DNA of 64,000 nucleotides from NCBI RefSeq assembly GCF_001442535.1, contig NZ_CP013141.1, positions 470,171 to 534,170 of the forward strand, read 5' to 3'. The translations under genes were made by a program, and so were the position numbers. Within the stretch, counting starts at the first letter, position 1. Every line of letters begins with the position of its first letter. Origin of the DNA: Lysobacter antibioticus. GTDB lineage: Bacteria; Pseudomonadota; Gammaproteobacteria; Xanthomonadales; Xanthomonadaceae. Under the pieces are notes generated by a model that was given only the letters and a program-made list of their open reading frames with translations, made no database searches and was not told the DNA's origin. Of this stretch, positions 9,488 to 18,370 are shown piece after piece.

Positions 9488-10288
9488 TCAGGCTTCGAAT
9501 TCGAAACGGCAGGCCTCGGCGCCGGTGTTGCGGCATTGGCTTTCGATCACCCGGACGCCATCGGCGCCGTGTTGGCCTTCGAGCAGTCCGCCGAGCATGC
9601 CGCGCAGGAAATGGCAGCATTCGCCGCTGTCGCCGCGATGGCAGAAGGGACTGTTGCGGATCTTCAGGATGTCGTCGTGCAATTCGGCCTGGACCAGTTG
9701 GCGCATCGCCGGCAAGGCGATGCGGCGCACCGAGTCGGCCAGCGGCAGTTGTCCGCCGAGGGCGAAGTCGCGCTTGTAGACCCAGGCGCCGACGCGCTGG
9801 CCGATGTAGCGCAAGGTCGCCTCGCGCTGGGCCGGCGGCAGTTCGCGCTCGAGCGCGACCAACTGCAGCAGGATGTTGGGATAGTTGCGGGCCAGCTGCG
9901 GCAGCAGGGTTTCGACGCGCTGGGTGTCGATCGGCGCGGCGCTCGACGGCGAGGCGGCGGGCGCAGGGCTCGCCGAGGGCGGCACCGACGTCGGCGCCGT
10001 CGCCGAGCCGTTATTGCGCGCCACCGGCGGGGGCGCCGGGGCGGCGTTGCCGGCTTCGTACGGCGAGGCCTCGAAGCTCTGCACCAGGTGATGGGTGCCC
10101 AGGCGTTCTTCGAGCATCAGCAGCGAGTCGGCCGGGCCGCGCACCACCATGCTCAGCACCACGCCTTCTTCGCTGTTGAGCATGCGCTGACGCAACAGAG
10201 TGAAGCCGTTGGCGATCACCACCTGTCCGAGGGCGAGCAGCAGCCCGTCGCGACGGTCGGACACCACGCGAAACTCGACATCCACCAT
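9488..10288 (-). CDS. Protein with an ACT-like N terminus and V4R-like C terminus
   Basis: The 266-residue protein has two parts joined by a Pro/Ala/Ser-rich linker (about residues 80-118). The first 75 residues (VEFRVVSDRRDGLLLALGQVV) look like an ACT regulatory fold. The C-terminal 140 residues end with CHRGDSGECCHFLRGMLGGLLEG and CRNTGAEACRFEF, the pattern of a V4R (4-vinyl reductase) domain, which binds small hydrophobic ligands or metal through its cysteines. No DNA-binding domain is present. The ATG at 10288 follows AGGGAG. It may be a cytoplasmic sensor working with the MHYT protein downstream. Confidence 0.7.
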   Translation of the reverse strand: MVDVEFRVVSDRRDGLLLALGQVVIANGFTLLRQRMLNSEEGVVLSMVVRGPADSLLMLEERLGTHHLVQSFEASPYEAGNAAPAPPPVARNNGSATAPTSVPPSASPAPAASPSSAAPIDTQRVETLLPQLARNYPNILLQLVALERELPPAQREATLRYIGQRVGAWVYKRDFALGGQLPLADSVRRIALPAMRQLVQAELHDDILKIRNSPFCHRGDSGECCHFLRGMLGGLLEGQHGADGVRVIESQCRNTGAEACRFEFEA

Positions 10289-10522
10289 GTAGTACTCCCT
10301 GGCCTGCGCTGGTCCGTGGTCCCCGGCTCGTCGAAGAGCCCCACTGTTAAGAGTCGCGCGGCATGACAGGGACGGGCGCGCGATGGCGCAGAGTGGCAGC
10401 TGTGTTCATAAAAAACACAAACCAGGATCACAGAAAAAGCGAGTTTTCCTGGGGTTTATGCGGGCAATGGCTAACGTTGAGAAACGTGCCGCATAACAAA
10501 CGAAATGCGATTGCAGAACCGG

Positions 10523-11512
10523 TCAAACTGGCTTAGAGGCGAACAGATCGGCGACCAGATCCAGGTCGACATTGCCGCCGGACACGACCAGGCCGACGCG
10601 GCGGCCGGCGAAGCGCTCGCGATGCGCCAGCACCACCGCCAGCGGCACCGCGCCGGAGGGTTCGACCACCAGCTTCATGCGTTCCCATATCAGCCGCATC
10701 GCGGCGACGACCTGGGCGTCGTCGACCAGCAGGATGTCGCGCAGGTGTTCGCTCAGGATAGGAAAGGTGAGCGTGCCCAGTTCGGCGCGCAGGCCGTCGC
10801 AGATGGTGTTGGCCTTGCGGCCGGTGATGCGCTGGCCGGCGCGCAGCGAATCGTGGGCGTCGCGCGCGCCTTCGGGTTCGGCGCCGAACACTTCGATCGC
10901 CGGGTTCAGCCCGTGCGCGGCGATCGCGGTGCCCGAGAGCAGGCCGCCGCCGCTGACCGGCGCGATCACCGCGTCCAGGTCCGGCGCGCTGCCGAGCAGT
11001 TCGAGGGTGGCGGTGCCCTGGCCGGCGATCACCCGCGGGTCGTTGAACGGATGCACCAACACGCCGCCGGTGCGGGCCAGGACCTGGGCGGTCATGGCGT
11101 CGCGCGAGGCCTGGTCGGGTTCGCAAGCGACGATTTCGGCGCCGTAGGCGCGGATCGCGGCCAGCTTGATCTTGGGGGTGTTGTGCGGAGCGACCACGGT
11201 CGCGCGGCCGCCGCGCAGGCTCGCGGCCAACGCGATCGCGCCGCCGTGATTGCCGGAACTCTGGGTGACGATGCCGCGCGCGACTTCGTCCTCGGCCAGC
11301 GAGAACACCGCGTTGCAGGCGCCGCGGAACTTGAACGCGCCGCCGCGCTGCAGGTTTTCGCATTTGAAGTGCAGCTCGCAGCCGGCCAGTGCGTCGATCG
11401 CGCGCGAACGCAGCACCGGGGTGGTGTGCGCATGCGGCGCGATGCGCGCGGCGGCCGCCAGGATGTCGGTGAACAGGGGAGCCAGGCTGGGCGGTGCGGA
11501 GAGATTGTTCAT
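10523..11512 (-). CDS. PLP-dependent threonine/serine dehydratase family (hydroxyaspartate ammonia-lyase-like)
   Basis: The 329-residue enzyme is a fold-type II PLP protein. The Schiff-base lysine lies in GGAFKFRGACNA (near residue 55), the substrate loop is SSGNHGG, and the phosphate-binding glycine loop is SGGGLLSG. It lacks the C-terminal regulatory domain of biosynthetic IlvA, so it is a catabolic-type dehydratase or serine racemase/threo-3-hydroxyaspartate ammonia-lyase relative. The exact substrate cannot be settled from sequence. It is transcribed in the same direction as the efflux operon, 122 bases after it. Confidence 0.85.
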   Translation of the reverse strand: MNNLSAPPSLAPLFTDILAAAARIAPHAHTTPVLRSRAIDALAGCELHFKCENLQRGGAFKFRGACNAVFSLAEDEVARGIVTQSSGNHGGAIALAASLRGGRATVVAPHNTPKIKLAAIRAYGAEIVACEPDQASRDAMTAQVLARTGGVLVHPFNDPRVIAGQGTATLELLGSAPDLDAVIAPVSGGGLLSGTAIAAHGLNPAIEVFGAEPEGARDAHDSLRAGQRITGRKANTICDGLRAELGTLTFPILSEHLRDILLVDDAQVVAAMRLIWERMKLVVEPSGAVPLAVVLAHRERFAGRRVGLVVSGGNVDLDLVADLFASKPV

Positions 11513-11595
11513 GCCCCAAGCGTAGCCCAGGCCCGGCCGGCCTGGCATGCGCCGGATGGCGGATTCGCAACGATCGTCGGGCGCGGGCGACAGGA

Positions 11596-11652
11596 CGCGT
11601 TCAGTCGTGGCGCAGCGCGCGTTCGGCGCCGCGTTCAGTCGTGGCGCAGCGC
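11596..11652. repeat. Tandem duplication at the permease 3' end
   Basis: A 23-base word beginning CGCGTTCAGTCGTGG occurs at 11596-11618 and again at 11630-11652. The right-hand copy contains the last codons and the stop of the permease gene, so the left-hand copy repeats the end of that gene just beyond its stop. Confidence 0.85.
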
Positions 11653-12885
11653 CGCGATCGGATCCAGGCGCGCGGCCTGCCGCGCCGGATACACGCCGAA
11701 GGCCAGGCCCACCGCGGCGCAGAACAGCGCCGAGCCCAGCACCGGTATCGGCGCCCAGGCGACCTGCCAGCCGGCGAAGGCGGCGATCAGATAGGCCAGG
11801 GCGACGCCGAACAGCAGGCCCAGCACCGCACCGGCGACGCAGATCACCGTGGCCTCGCGCAGGAACTGCGCGATCACGTCGCGCCGGCGCGCGCCGAGCG
11901 CGCGCAGCAGGCCGATCTCGCGGCGCCGTTCGAGCACGTTGGCGAGCATGATGTTCATGATGCCGATGCCGCCGACCAGCAGGCTGACGCCGGCGATCGC
12001 GCCCATCACCACGCGGAAGATGCGCTGGGTCTTCTGGTGCTGCTGGAACAATTGCTGCGGCACCACCAGGCGGAAGTCGGCCATGCCGGCATGACGTTGG
12101 CCGAGCACGGTCGACAGCACCCGCGCGCCGGCGGCGAGCTGCGAGGGATCGCGCAGGCGCAGCAGGAAACGGTCGATCTCGTCCTCCTGCGGCTGGAAAC
12201 GAAAACGCGCCCGCGCGCTGGCCAAGGGCACATAGACGCGATTGCTTTCCAGGCCGAGCTGCACGCCCTCGAACTGATCCTTGCTGAGGTCGCGGTCGGC
12301 GAGCACGCCGATCACTTCCAGCCAGACATGGTTGACCTTCAGGTACTGGCCGATCGGGTCGATGCCGGGGAAGAGATCGGCCGCGGCCTGGTGGCCGAGC
12401 ACGGCGACCGCGGCGAGGGCGCGGTCGTCGGCGTCGGTCAGGGTGCGGCCCTTGGCGATGCGCAGCGAGGACAGGGCGAAATAGTCCGGGCTCACGCCGC
12501 TGGCCTGGGCGTCGCTGTGGCCGCTGTCGCTGAACACCGAGTGGGTGCGGATCGGTTTCTCGGCGGCGTAGCGTTCCGCGCCGGGCACCACCGCGAGCGC
12601 GGCGTCGGCATCGGCCAGGCTCAGGCCGAGGCTGCGCGCGCGGGTTTCGCGCAGGCTGTTTTCGTCCTGCGGCTTGGCTTCGGCGATCAGATTGTTGAGG
12701 CCCAGGCTTTCGACCAGGCGCAGCGCTTCGCGCCGGCTGCCTTCGCCGACCGCCTGCATCGCGACGATCGCGCCCACGCCGAAGATCAGGCCGAGCAGGG
12801 TCAACAAGGTGCGCAGGCGGCGACGCCACAGCTCTTCGATCGCCTCGCGCCAGATCGACGGCAGCAGGCCGGCGAAACGGTTCAA
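11635..12885 (-). CDS. MacB-type ABC transporter permease
   Basis: The 416-residue inner-membrane permease has the MacB/FtsX plan: one N-terminal helix (LRTLLTLLGLIFGVGAIVAMQ), a periplasmic MacB core domain of about 220 residues, then three helices near the C terminus with GGIGIMNIMLANVLERRREIGLLRALGA. The only in-frame start near the family N terminus is TTG at 12885, overlapping the previous stop as TTGA, so translation is probably coupled to the adaptor gene. MacB-type permeases move substrates from periplasm to exterior by mechanotransmission rather than by classical import or export. Confidence 0.9.
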   Translation of the reverse strand: MNRFAGLLPSIWREAIEELWRRRLRTLLTLLGLIFGVGAIVAMQAVGEGSRREALRLVESLGLNNLIAEAKPQDENSLRETRARSLGLSLADADAALAVVPGAERYAAEKPIRTHSVFSDSGHSDAQASGVSPDYFALSSLRIAKGRTLTDADDRALAAVAVLGHQAAADLFPGIDPIGQYLKVNHVWLEVIGVLADRDLSKDQFEGVQLGLESNRVYVPLASARARFRFQPQEDEIDRFLLRLRDPSQLAAGARVLSTVLGQRHAGMADFRLVVPQQLFQQHQKTQRIFRVVMGAIAGVSLLVGGIGIMNIMLANVLERRREIGLLRALGARRRDVIAQFLREATVICVAGAVLGLLFGVALAYLIAAFAGWQVAWAPIPVLGSALFCAAVGLAFGVYPARQAARLDPIAALRHD

Positions 12886-14222
12886 GGACGCACCGCCTGA
12901 GGGGCGGGTGCCGGTGCCGCCGTGGTCTTGCCGCCATCGGCCGACGTGGCCTGGCCCGGATCGTCGGTCTCGGCCGACGGCTCGGCGGTGTTCGCCGCGG
13001 TCTCGATGGCGCCGGCTTCGGCCAGCAGCACCTCGTCGCCGTCGCGCAGGCCCGACAGCACCTGCGAACGCGCCGGCCCGCGTACGCCCAGCCGGATCGG
13101 GCGGCGCAGGAAGTCGCCGCCTTCGCGGACGCGCACGTAGTCCTTGCCGGCGTCGCTGTCGATGGCGACGTTGGCGACGCTGAGCGCCTTGGGCGAATCG
13201 AACAGGATCACCCGGGCCTCGAGCCGCTGGCCCGGCACCAATCGGTAACGCGCGATCGCCTCGGCCGGGATCGGCGCCTTCATGGTCAGGTACTTCACCG
13301 GGCTGTCCTGGTTGCGCACCTTGGCGGCGCTGGCGACCCACGACAGCCGGCTGACGATGCGTTGCTCGGGGCGCCCGACCGGAAACATCTCGACCGCGTT
13401 GCCGACCTGCAGGCCCTGCGCCTCGATCTGCGGCAGGCTCAATTCGAGTTCCATCGCCGAGGCGTCGGGCAGGCTGCCGTAGTCGAACCCGGCGCGCAGG
13501 GTCGCGCCGACATTGGGTTTGTCGCCGGACCAGTTGCTCGACAGCATCAGCACGCCATCGTTGGGCGCGCGCAGTTCCAGTGCGTCCAGATCCGACTGGC
13601 GCGCCTTGGCGGCGAGGTCGAAGGTCGCGCGCTGCGCATCCAGCACCGCCAGTTCGGCGCCGCCGCGCACGCCGGCCTGGCCGCGCTGCCATTCCAGGGT
13701 GTCGCGCTTGGCCGTGAGGTAACTCGCGTCCTGCACCGCATCGAGCACTTCGTTGCGCGCCATGGTGCTGAGGTCGGCGCTGGCGTAGCGCTCGGCGATG
13801 CCGAGCTGCACCGCGACCTGGGCCAGGTCGACCGCGACCTTGCTCTGCGCGGTCGCCAGCTCGCCCTGCTTGGCGGCGCGCGCCAGCAGATTGCGCTGCA
13901 GATCGATCAGGGTCTGGCTGAGTTCCTGCTGGCCTTGCGCGGCCGAGAAGCGCGCGATCAGGTCGCCTTTCCTGACCGCGCTGCCTTCCGGCAGCATCCA
14001 TTCGACCTGGCGCGAGGCCCAGTTGCGGCCGGGGACGTTGAGCGGCGTGGCCTTGGCCGACTTGAGTTCGCCTTCGCCGCGCACGCTCAGGCGCAGCGGT
14101 GCGGCGGCGACGGTCTCGACGGTGGCCGGGGCGGTGTCGGAGCCGCAGGCCGAGAGCAAGCCCAGTGCGATGGTCAACGCGGCGAAGCGCGATGCCGCGC
14201 GAGGTGCGGGGCGGCGCGTCAT
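12882..14222 (-). CDS. Periplasmic adaptor (HlyD family) lipoprotein, third of three
   Basis: The 446-residue protein is a membrane fusion protein of the MacA/HlyD type. The signal ends with the lipobox LLSAC, so it should be a lipoprotein. After it come a split lipoyl half (VRGEGELKSAKATPLNVPG), a coiled-coil hairpin (residues about 90-220), the second lipoyl half (LELRAPNDGVLML) and beta-barrel parts. A Pro/Ala/Thr-rich tail follows residue 410. It overlaps both neighbours by four bases. Confidence 0.88.
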   Translation of the reverse strand: MTRRPAPRAASRFAALTIALGLLSACGSDTAPATVETVAAAPLRLSVRGEGELKSAKATPLNVPGRNWASRQVEWMLPEGSAVRKGDLIARFSAAQGQQELSQTLIDLQRNLLARAAKQGELATAQSKVAVDLAQVAVQLGIAERYASADLSTMARNEVLDAVQDASYLTAKRDTLEWQRGQAGVRGGAELAVLDAQRATFDLAAKARQSDLDALELRAPNDGVLMLSSNWSGDKPNVGATLRAGFDYGSLPDASAMELELSLPQIEAQGLQVGNAVEMFPVGRPEQRIVSRLSWVASAAKVRNQDSPVKYLTMKAPIPAEAIARYRLVPGQRLEARVILFDSPKALSVANVAIDSDAGKDYVRVREGGDFLRRPIRLGVRGPARSQVLSGLRDGDEVLLAEAGAIETAANTAEPSAETDDPGQATSADGGKTTAAPAPAPQAVRP

Positions 14223-15202
14223 CGGGCCAGGCTCCGCGGCGCAGCGGGCGCGGCCGGATTGGCCGAAGGAATCTCCACCCGCACCGCCTGGCCCGGACGC
14301 AGGGGCGCGCGCGGGTCGTCGAGGCGCACGTCCAGGTCCAGCACCGGCACCGGCTGCAATTGGGATTTGCTGCGGATCGCATTGCCGATCGAGGCGATGC
14401 GCCCGCGCAGCACGCTGCCGGCGCCGCCTTCGACGACGATCCGCACCGGCACGCCGACCGCGACCCGGCGCAGGTCGCGCTCGGGCAGTTCGGCGCGTAC
14501 CGCCAGGGTGCTCATGTCAGGAATCTCGGCGACGGTCTGGCCGACCCAGACCTGCGAGCCGACGTCGTATTTTTCGCCTTCCCAGTTGCTCCGGTGCATC
14601 ATCAGGCCGTCGCGCGGCGCGGTCACTTCCAGCGCGGTCAGCGAGCGTTGCAGGCGTTCGACGTCGGCCTGCAACTGCGCGCGTTCGGCGGCGAGCAGGC
14701 GCCGCTCCTGGCGGCGTTGTTCGGCCGACAAGCTTTCGCGGCGTTGGGCCAGGGCCATCTTGCGTTGCATCTGGGTGCGGGCGACCAGCAGCTTGCGGTA
14801 CTCGATGCCGGCGATCAGCTCGGCCGGCTGCTGGGTCTTGCGCTGCGCCTTGTCGAGTGCGGCGCGCGCCTCGGCGGTGGCCAGGCGTTCGCTGCGTTCG
14901 CGTTCGGCCAGCTCCAGGTCGAGCTTGTCGAGCTCGCTTTGTTTCTCCTTGAGCTGGCTGCGCTTCTCGCCCAGTTGCTTGACCACGTCGTTGCTGTCGA
15001 AGGAGATCACCGACTGGCCTTGCTTGACCGGCGCGCCGTCGCTGGCGAGTTGGGTGATGTTGAACTGCCACATGCGCTCGACGTTCGGCGGCATCAGCGC
15101 CGAGCTGCGGCGGGCATAGACCTCGCCGTCGACGCGCAAAGTCGCCGCGCTCGCCGGCAGCGCCGCGGCGGACAGCAGCACGATGAGCATGGTCCGCTTC
15201 AT
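14219..15202 (-). CDS. Periplasmic adaptor (HlyD family), second of three
   Basis: The 327-residue protein has a cleavable signal peptide (MKRTMLIVLLSAAALPASA), a first lipoyl half, then a long charged coiled coil (about residues 70-190, rich in Glu, Arg, Gln and Leu) and the second lipoyl half ALEVTAPRDGLMMH. The beta-barrel part includes GVPVRIVVEGG. It is shorter than MacA and lacks the lipobox of the next adaptor. It overlaps both neighbours by four bases. Confidence 0.87.
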   Translation of the reverse strand: MKRTMLIVLLSAAALPASAATLRVDGEVYARRSSALMPPNVERMWQFNITQLASDGAPVKQGQSVISFDSNDVVKQLGEKRSQLKEKQSELDKLDLELAERERSERLATAEARAALDKAQRKTQQPAELIAGIEYRKLLVARTQMQRKMALAQRRESLSAEQRRQERRLLAAERAQLQADVERLQRSLTALEVTAPRDGLMMHRSNWEGEKYDVGSQVWVGQTVAEIPDMSTLAVRAELPERDLRRVAVGVPVRIVVEGGAGSVLRGRIASIGNAIRSKSQLQPVPVLDLDVRLDDPRAPLRPGQAVRVEIPSANPAAPAAPRSLAR

Positions 15203-16185
15203 CGCGCCGCTCCCGTGGCGGCCGTGGACACGCGCACGCTCATGCCCGGCAGCAGCTTGAGCGCATGTCCGCGCGGCAGTTCGATGTCGAGGCTGAAGTA
15301 GCGCCCTTCGCCCCATTCGGGCTTGCGGTCGGGAGCGCCGGCGATGGCCTTGATGCGGCCTTGCACGCGTTGCCGCGGCAGTGCGTCGAACGCGAGCTGC
15401 ACGGCCTGGCCGACACTGAGGCCGCGCCGGTCCGGTTCCAGCGCCCAGGCGCGGATCTCCATGCCGCCGCCGCTGCCGACCACTTCGCCGGCCTTGCTGC
15501 CGGGCATGGTCGAGCTGCCTTCGTCAATGCGGCCACCGATCCAGTTGTTGTTGAAACCGTGCAGGACGATGCCATCGCGTTCGGCGCGCACTTCCGATTG
15601 GCGCAGCAGGGCGGCGTAGTACTCGCGTTGCACCACCAGTTTGTCGACTTCCAGTTTGGCGTCCTGATGGCGGCGGGCGACCGCGGCGCGCGCGGCGGCG
15701 AACTGCTCGCGCTTGAGGGTGAGCTCGCGCGTGGTCTTGTCGAGCTCGCCCTGATGGCGGTCGTAGTCGAGCTGCGAGATCAGCCCGCGCGGAATCGCCG
15801 CCTCGATCCTGGCCGTGGCCAATGCGGCCTCGGCATCGGCGAGCGCGACTTCGGCGTCGACCGCCTTGACCTCGAGTTCGGCCAGTTCCTTGGCGGCCTT
15901 GGCGCGCGCCTGTTCGATCTTGGCGTCGAGGTCGGGAATCTGGGTGCCGGCCTGGCCCGGATCGATGCGCAGCACCACATCGCCGGCCTTGACCGCCTGG
16001 CCTTCGGCGACGAAGTAGCGGATCGCCACCGGCGCGGTATTGGATTGCGGGGTGTAGATCGCCTGCGCGCCGACCGAGCGCACTTCGCCGGTCAGCACCA
16101 CCGCGGTCGCCGGCAGCGCCATCAGCGATACGGCCAACCCGGTCAGGATCAGCGGCCAGCGTAGGCGGCGCAGGGCGGGGCGCAT
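15199..16185 (-). CDS. Periplasmic adaptor (HlyD family), first of three
   Basis: The 328-residue protein begins with a signal or anchor helix (WPLILTGLAVSLMALPATA) and has the HlyD plan: lipoyl half around GEVRSVGAQAIYTP, a coiled coil of roughly residues 85-190, then RAERDGIVLHGF and a barrel ending with LLPGMSVRVS. The start may instead be the ATG at 16203, which would overlap the ATPase gene by 17 bases. I chose 16185 because it gives a normal basic start to the signal. It is the first of three distinct adaptors between one ATPase and one permease. Confidence 0.87.
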   Translation of the reverse strand: MRPALRRLRWPLILTGLAVSLMALPATAVVLTGEVRSVGAQAIYTPQSNTAPVAIRYFVAEGQAVKAGDVVLRIDPGQAGTQIPDLDAKIEQARAKAAKELAELEVKAVDAEVALADAEAALATARIEAAIPRGLISQLDYDRHQGELDKTTRELTLKREQFAAARAAVARRHQDAKLEVDKLVVQREYYAALLRQSEVRAERDGIVLHGFNNNWIGGRIDEGSSTMPGSKAGEVVGSGGGMEIRAWALEPDRRGLSVGQAVQLAFDALPRQRVQGRIKAIAGAPDRKPEWGEGRYFSLDIELPRGHALKLLPGMSVRVSTAATGAAR

Positions 16186-16186
16186 C

Positions 16187-16861
16187 TCAGGCGGCCGAGT
16201 CATGGTCGACCTTGCCGTCGTGCAGGCGCACCTCGCGCGGCGCGCGCGCGGCGAGGTCGCGGTCGTGGGTCACCAGCACCACGGTCTGGCCGCCGCCGTG
16301 CACTTCTTCGATCAGGTCGAGCACGTCGGCGGCGCTCTTCGAATCCAGGTTGCCGGTGGGTTCGTCGGCGAGCAGCAGGGCCGGGCGCAGCAGCAGCGCC
16401 CGCGCGATCGCCGCGCGCTGCTGCTGGCCGCCGGACAGCTCGCTCGGCCGATGCTCGCTGCGTTCGCCCAGGCCGACGCGCGCAAGCAACTCGCGCGCGC
16501 GCTCGACGCTGCCGGGCGGCGGCTCGCGATTGAAGCGCAGCGGCAGCAATACGTTCTCCATCACGCTCAGGCGCGGCAGCAGATGGAAGCTTTGGAACAC
16601 GAAGCCGATGCGGCGGTTGCGGATGTCGCTGGCGGCCTCGTCGTCGAGCGCGGCGACGTCGCGGCCTTCGATCAGATAGCGCCCGCGCGTGGGCCGGTCG
16701 AGGCAGCCGAGGATGTTGAGCAGACTGGATTTGCCCGAGCCCGAGGCGCCGGTGATGGCGACGAATTCGCCCGCTGCGATTTTCAGATCCACGCCGGCCA
16801 AGGCATTGACCGCCTGTCCATTCATCTCGTAGCGACGATGGACCGCATCCAGTTCGATCAT
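16187..16861 (-). CDS. ABC transporter ATPase, MacB/LolD type
   Basis: The 224-residue ATPase has Walker A GASGSGKS (residues 38-45), the signature LSGGQQQR near 142, and Walker B with LLLADEPTGNLDS near 160, which is the usual form of MacB/LolD/FtsE ATPases. It powers the MacB-type permease encoded at the far end of the operon. It is the first gene of a five-gene operon (ATPase, three adaptors, permease) whose members overlap by a few bases, except for a one-base gap after this gene. Confidence 0.95.
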   Translation of the reverse strand: MIELDAVHRRYEMNGQAVNALAGVDLKIAAGEFVAITGASGSGKSSLLNILGCLDRPTRGRYLIEGRDVAALDDEAASDIRNRRIGFVFQSFHLLPRLSVMENVLLPLRFNREPPPGSVERARELLARVGLGERSEHRPSELSGGQQQRAAIARALLLRPALLLADEPTGNLDSKSAADVLDLIEEVHGGGQTVVLVTHDRDLAARAPREVRLHDGKVDHDSAA

Positions 16862-17389
16862 CGGGACAGGCCAGACCAGAAGGGGAAGGCGATGCAGCGG
16901 CGACCGCGCGAGCGTGTGCCCGCGCTACGGAGAACGACCCGGCACTCGCCGGCAAAGTTCCCCGACGCGGCCTTCGGGCCGATCGGATGAGGCATGCAGC
17001 GTGCGCGGCGTAGACCGATCCCCGGCCGTAACCATCGCGATCAATCTACCTTAACCCGGGGGCGCCGCGACAATGTGTCATGTGCAGCATTGCACCCGGA
17101 TGCAGTGCAGCATGTTTTTCTGTGAACCCGTGCAGTAAACGCCGCCCGCGCGAAGACTAGCTTAGGCGCATCGCCACCGCCGGACGCAGGGCGTGGGCGT
17201 TGCGCGCGAACTACACGATCCTCATCCAGGCCTCGTCGTCGCGCGTCGGCATCACCCGGACTCGGGCCTGGAGTTCCCTGATGGGAGCAGCCAGGATAAG
17301 GTCGAAGCCGATATCCACCCGGTCGCTGCGTTCGCGATCGGCTCCGCTCACGGCGCGATCTTCTTCGACGCCCACCACAGGGAATCCAC
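16862..17389. other. Intergenic region upstream of the efflux operon and the small lipoproteins
   Basis: No convincing gene lies here. It should carry the promoter of the efflux operon (minus strand) and of the lipoprotein gene (plus strand). The only pattern I see is the 9-base word GTGCAGCAT at about 17079 and again about 25 bases later, on either side of TTGCACCCGGATGCA; this might be an operator. Confidence 0.4.
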
Positions 17390-17512
17390 ATGCTCCGCAA
17401 ACTAACGGTATGTCTGCTCGTCGTCCTGTTGGTGGGTTGCCTGCCGCCGCGCATCGATCCGACCATGGTCTCGGCGCCGCAAAGCGATTCCTCGGTCGAC
17501 AGCAAGGGCTGA
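17390..17512 (+). CDS. 40-residue lipoprotein
   Basis: A short gene encodes 40 residues with a basic start (MLRKL), a hydrophobic stretch and the lipobox LLVGC with Cys17; only 24 residues follow (LPPRIDPTMVSAPQSDSSVDSKG), ending with a small polar tail. CAGGGA lies a few bases upstream. It resembles the tiny entericidin- or osmotic-type lipoproteins in build, without clear sequence identity. Signal peptidase II should process it. It lies 84 bases ahead of a second lipoprotein gene. Confidence 0.7.
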   Translation: MLRKLTVCLLVVLLVGCLPPRIDPTMVSAPQSDSSVDSKG

Positions 17513-17596
17513 ACCGTACAGCGGCGGGCGGGTCGAATTAAGCCCGAGTTCAACGCATCGGGCCGAAGCTGAGACCCTAAAACCAGGGGGTCTGAC

Positions 17597-18136
17597 ATGA
17601 TCCGCAAGCTCATCGTTCCGCTCATCGCCGCCGGCCTGCTGGCCGGTTGCGTGTCCGACTACGCCTATCGCGGCGGCGGGGGTGCCGGCTCGTATTACTA
17701 CGGCCGCCCCAGCGTCGACTACGGCTACTACGGCCAGAACTACGGTTACGGCTATTACCCGTACGGCGATGCCTATCGCTATCGCAACTACGGTTACCCG
17801 GGCTACTACGGCGGCGGTTATGGCTACCCGGGTTACTACCCGCAGCCCTACCCGCGCTATTACTACCCGAACCACCGCCCGCACCGTCCGCCGGGCCACC
17901 GCCCGCCGCAGACCAACCAGCCCTCGCGCGGCATTCCGTGGCGCGACGCGCACCCGGTCGGTGGCGGCGCCTGGGCGCCCAACAACCCTGGCGCCGTTTC
18001 CCAGCCGCGCAGCATGCCGCAGCCCCGGGCCATGCCGCAGCCCCGTGCCATGCAGGACGTAATGCGCCCGCGCGCGGACGCGCCCCCGTCGACCCGTCGG
18101 GACGGCGGACGGGCCTGGAAGGATGTCGAACGCTGA
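17597..18136 (+). CDS. Gly/Tyr/Pro-rich lipoprotein
   Basis: The 179-residue protein begins with MIRKLIVPLIAAGLLAGC, a clear lipoprotein signal. Residues 20-95 are a low-complexity run of Gly, Tyr, Asn and Arg (YGYYGQNYGYGYYPYG), followed by a Pro/His/Arg part and a triple MPQPRAM-like repeat near 140. AGGGGG precedes the start. The composition suggests a disordered or adhesive outer-membrane-anchored protein; no enzyme family is recognised. Confidence 0.85.
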   Translation: MIRKLIVPLIAAGLLAGCVSDYAYRGGGGAGSYYYGRPSVDYGYYGQNYGYGYYPYGDAYRYRNYGYPGYYGGGYGYPGYYPQPYPRYYYPNHRPHRPPGHRPPQTNQPSRGIPWRDAHPVGGGAWAPNNPGAVSQPRSMPQPRAMPQPRAMQDVMRPRADAPPSTRRDGGRAWKDVER

Positions 18137-18370
18137 ACGGAATCTAGCCGATGTGAAGGCCGGCCCCGGCAAGACGCTGGATTTGGAATGGCGAGCACTT
18201 GCGTTCAGGCGGAAGTGACAGCAATCTACCGCTACTGACCGCTTACGTCGCATTTGGACGTTTTCGGTAAGCAAGGCTTCTATGTCGGCGCCTGGCGAGG
18301 AATCACGGATCCCCCCTGTTCCGTCCTTGTCAGGCGTCGGCGCCCATTCCCCCGGATTCCGGGGAAACAC

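Noticed and set aside
17193..17405. 70-codon plus-strand frame overlapping the small lipoprotein start
   Set aside because: It reads through the likely promoter and start of the lipoprotein and has no protein-like features.
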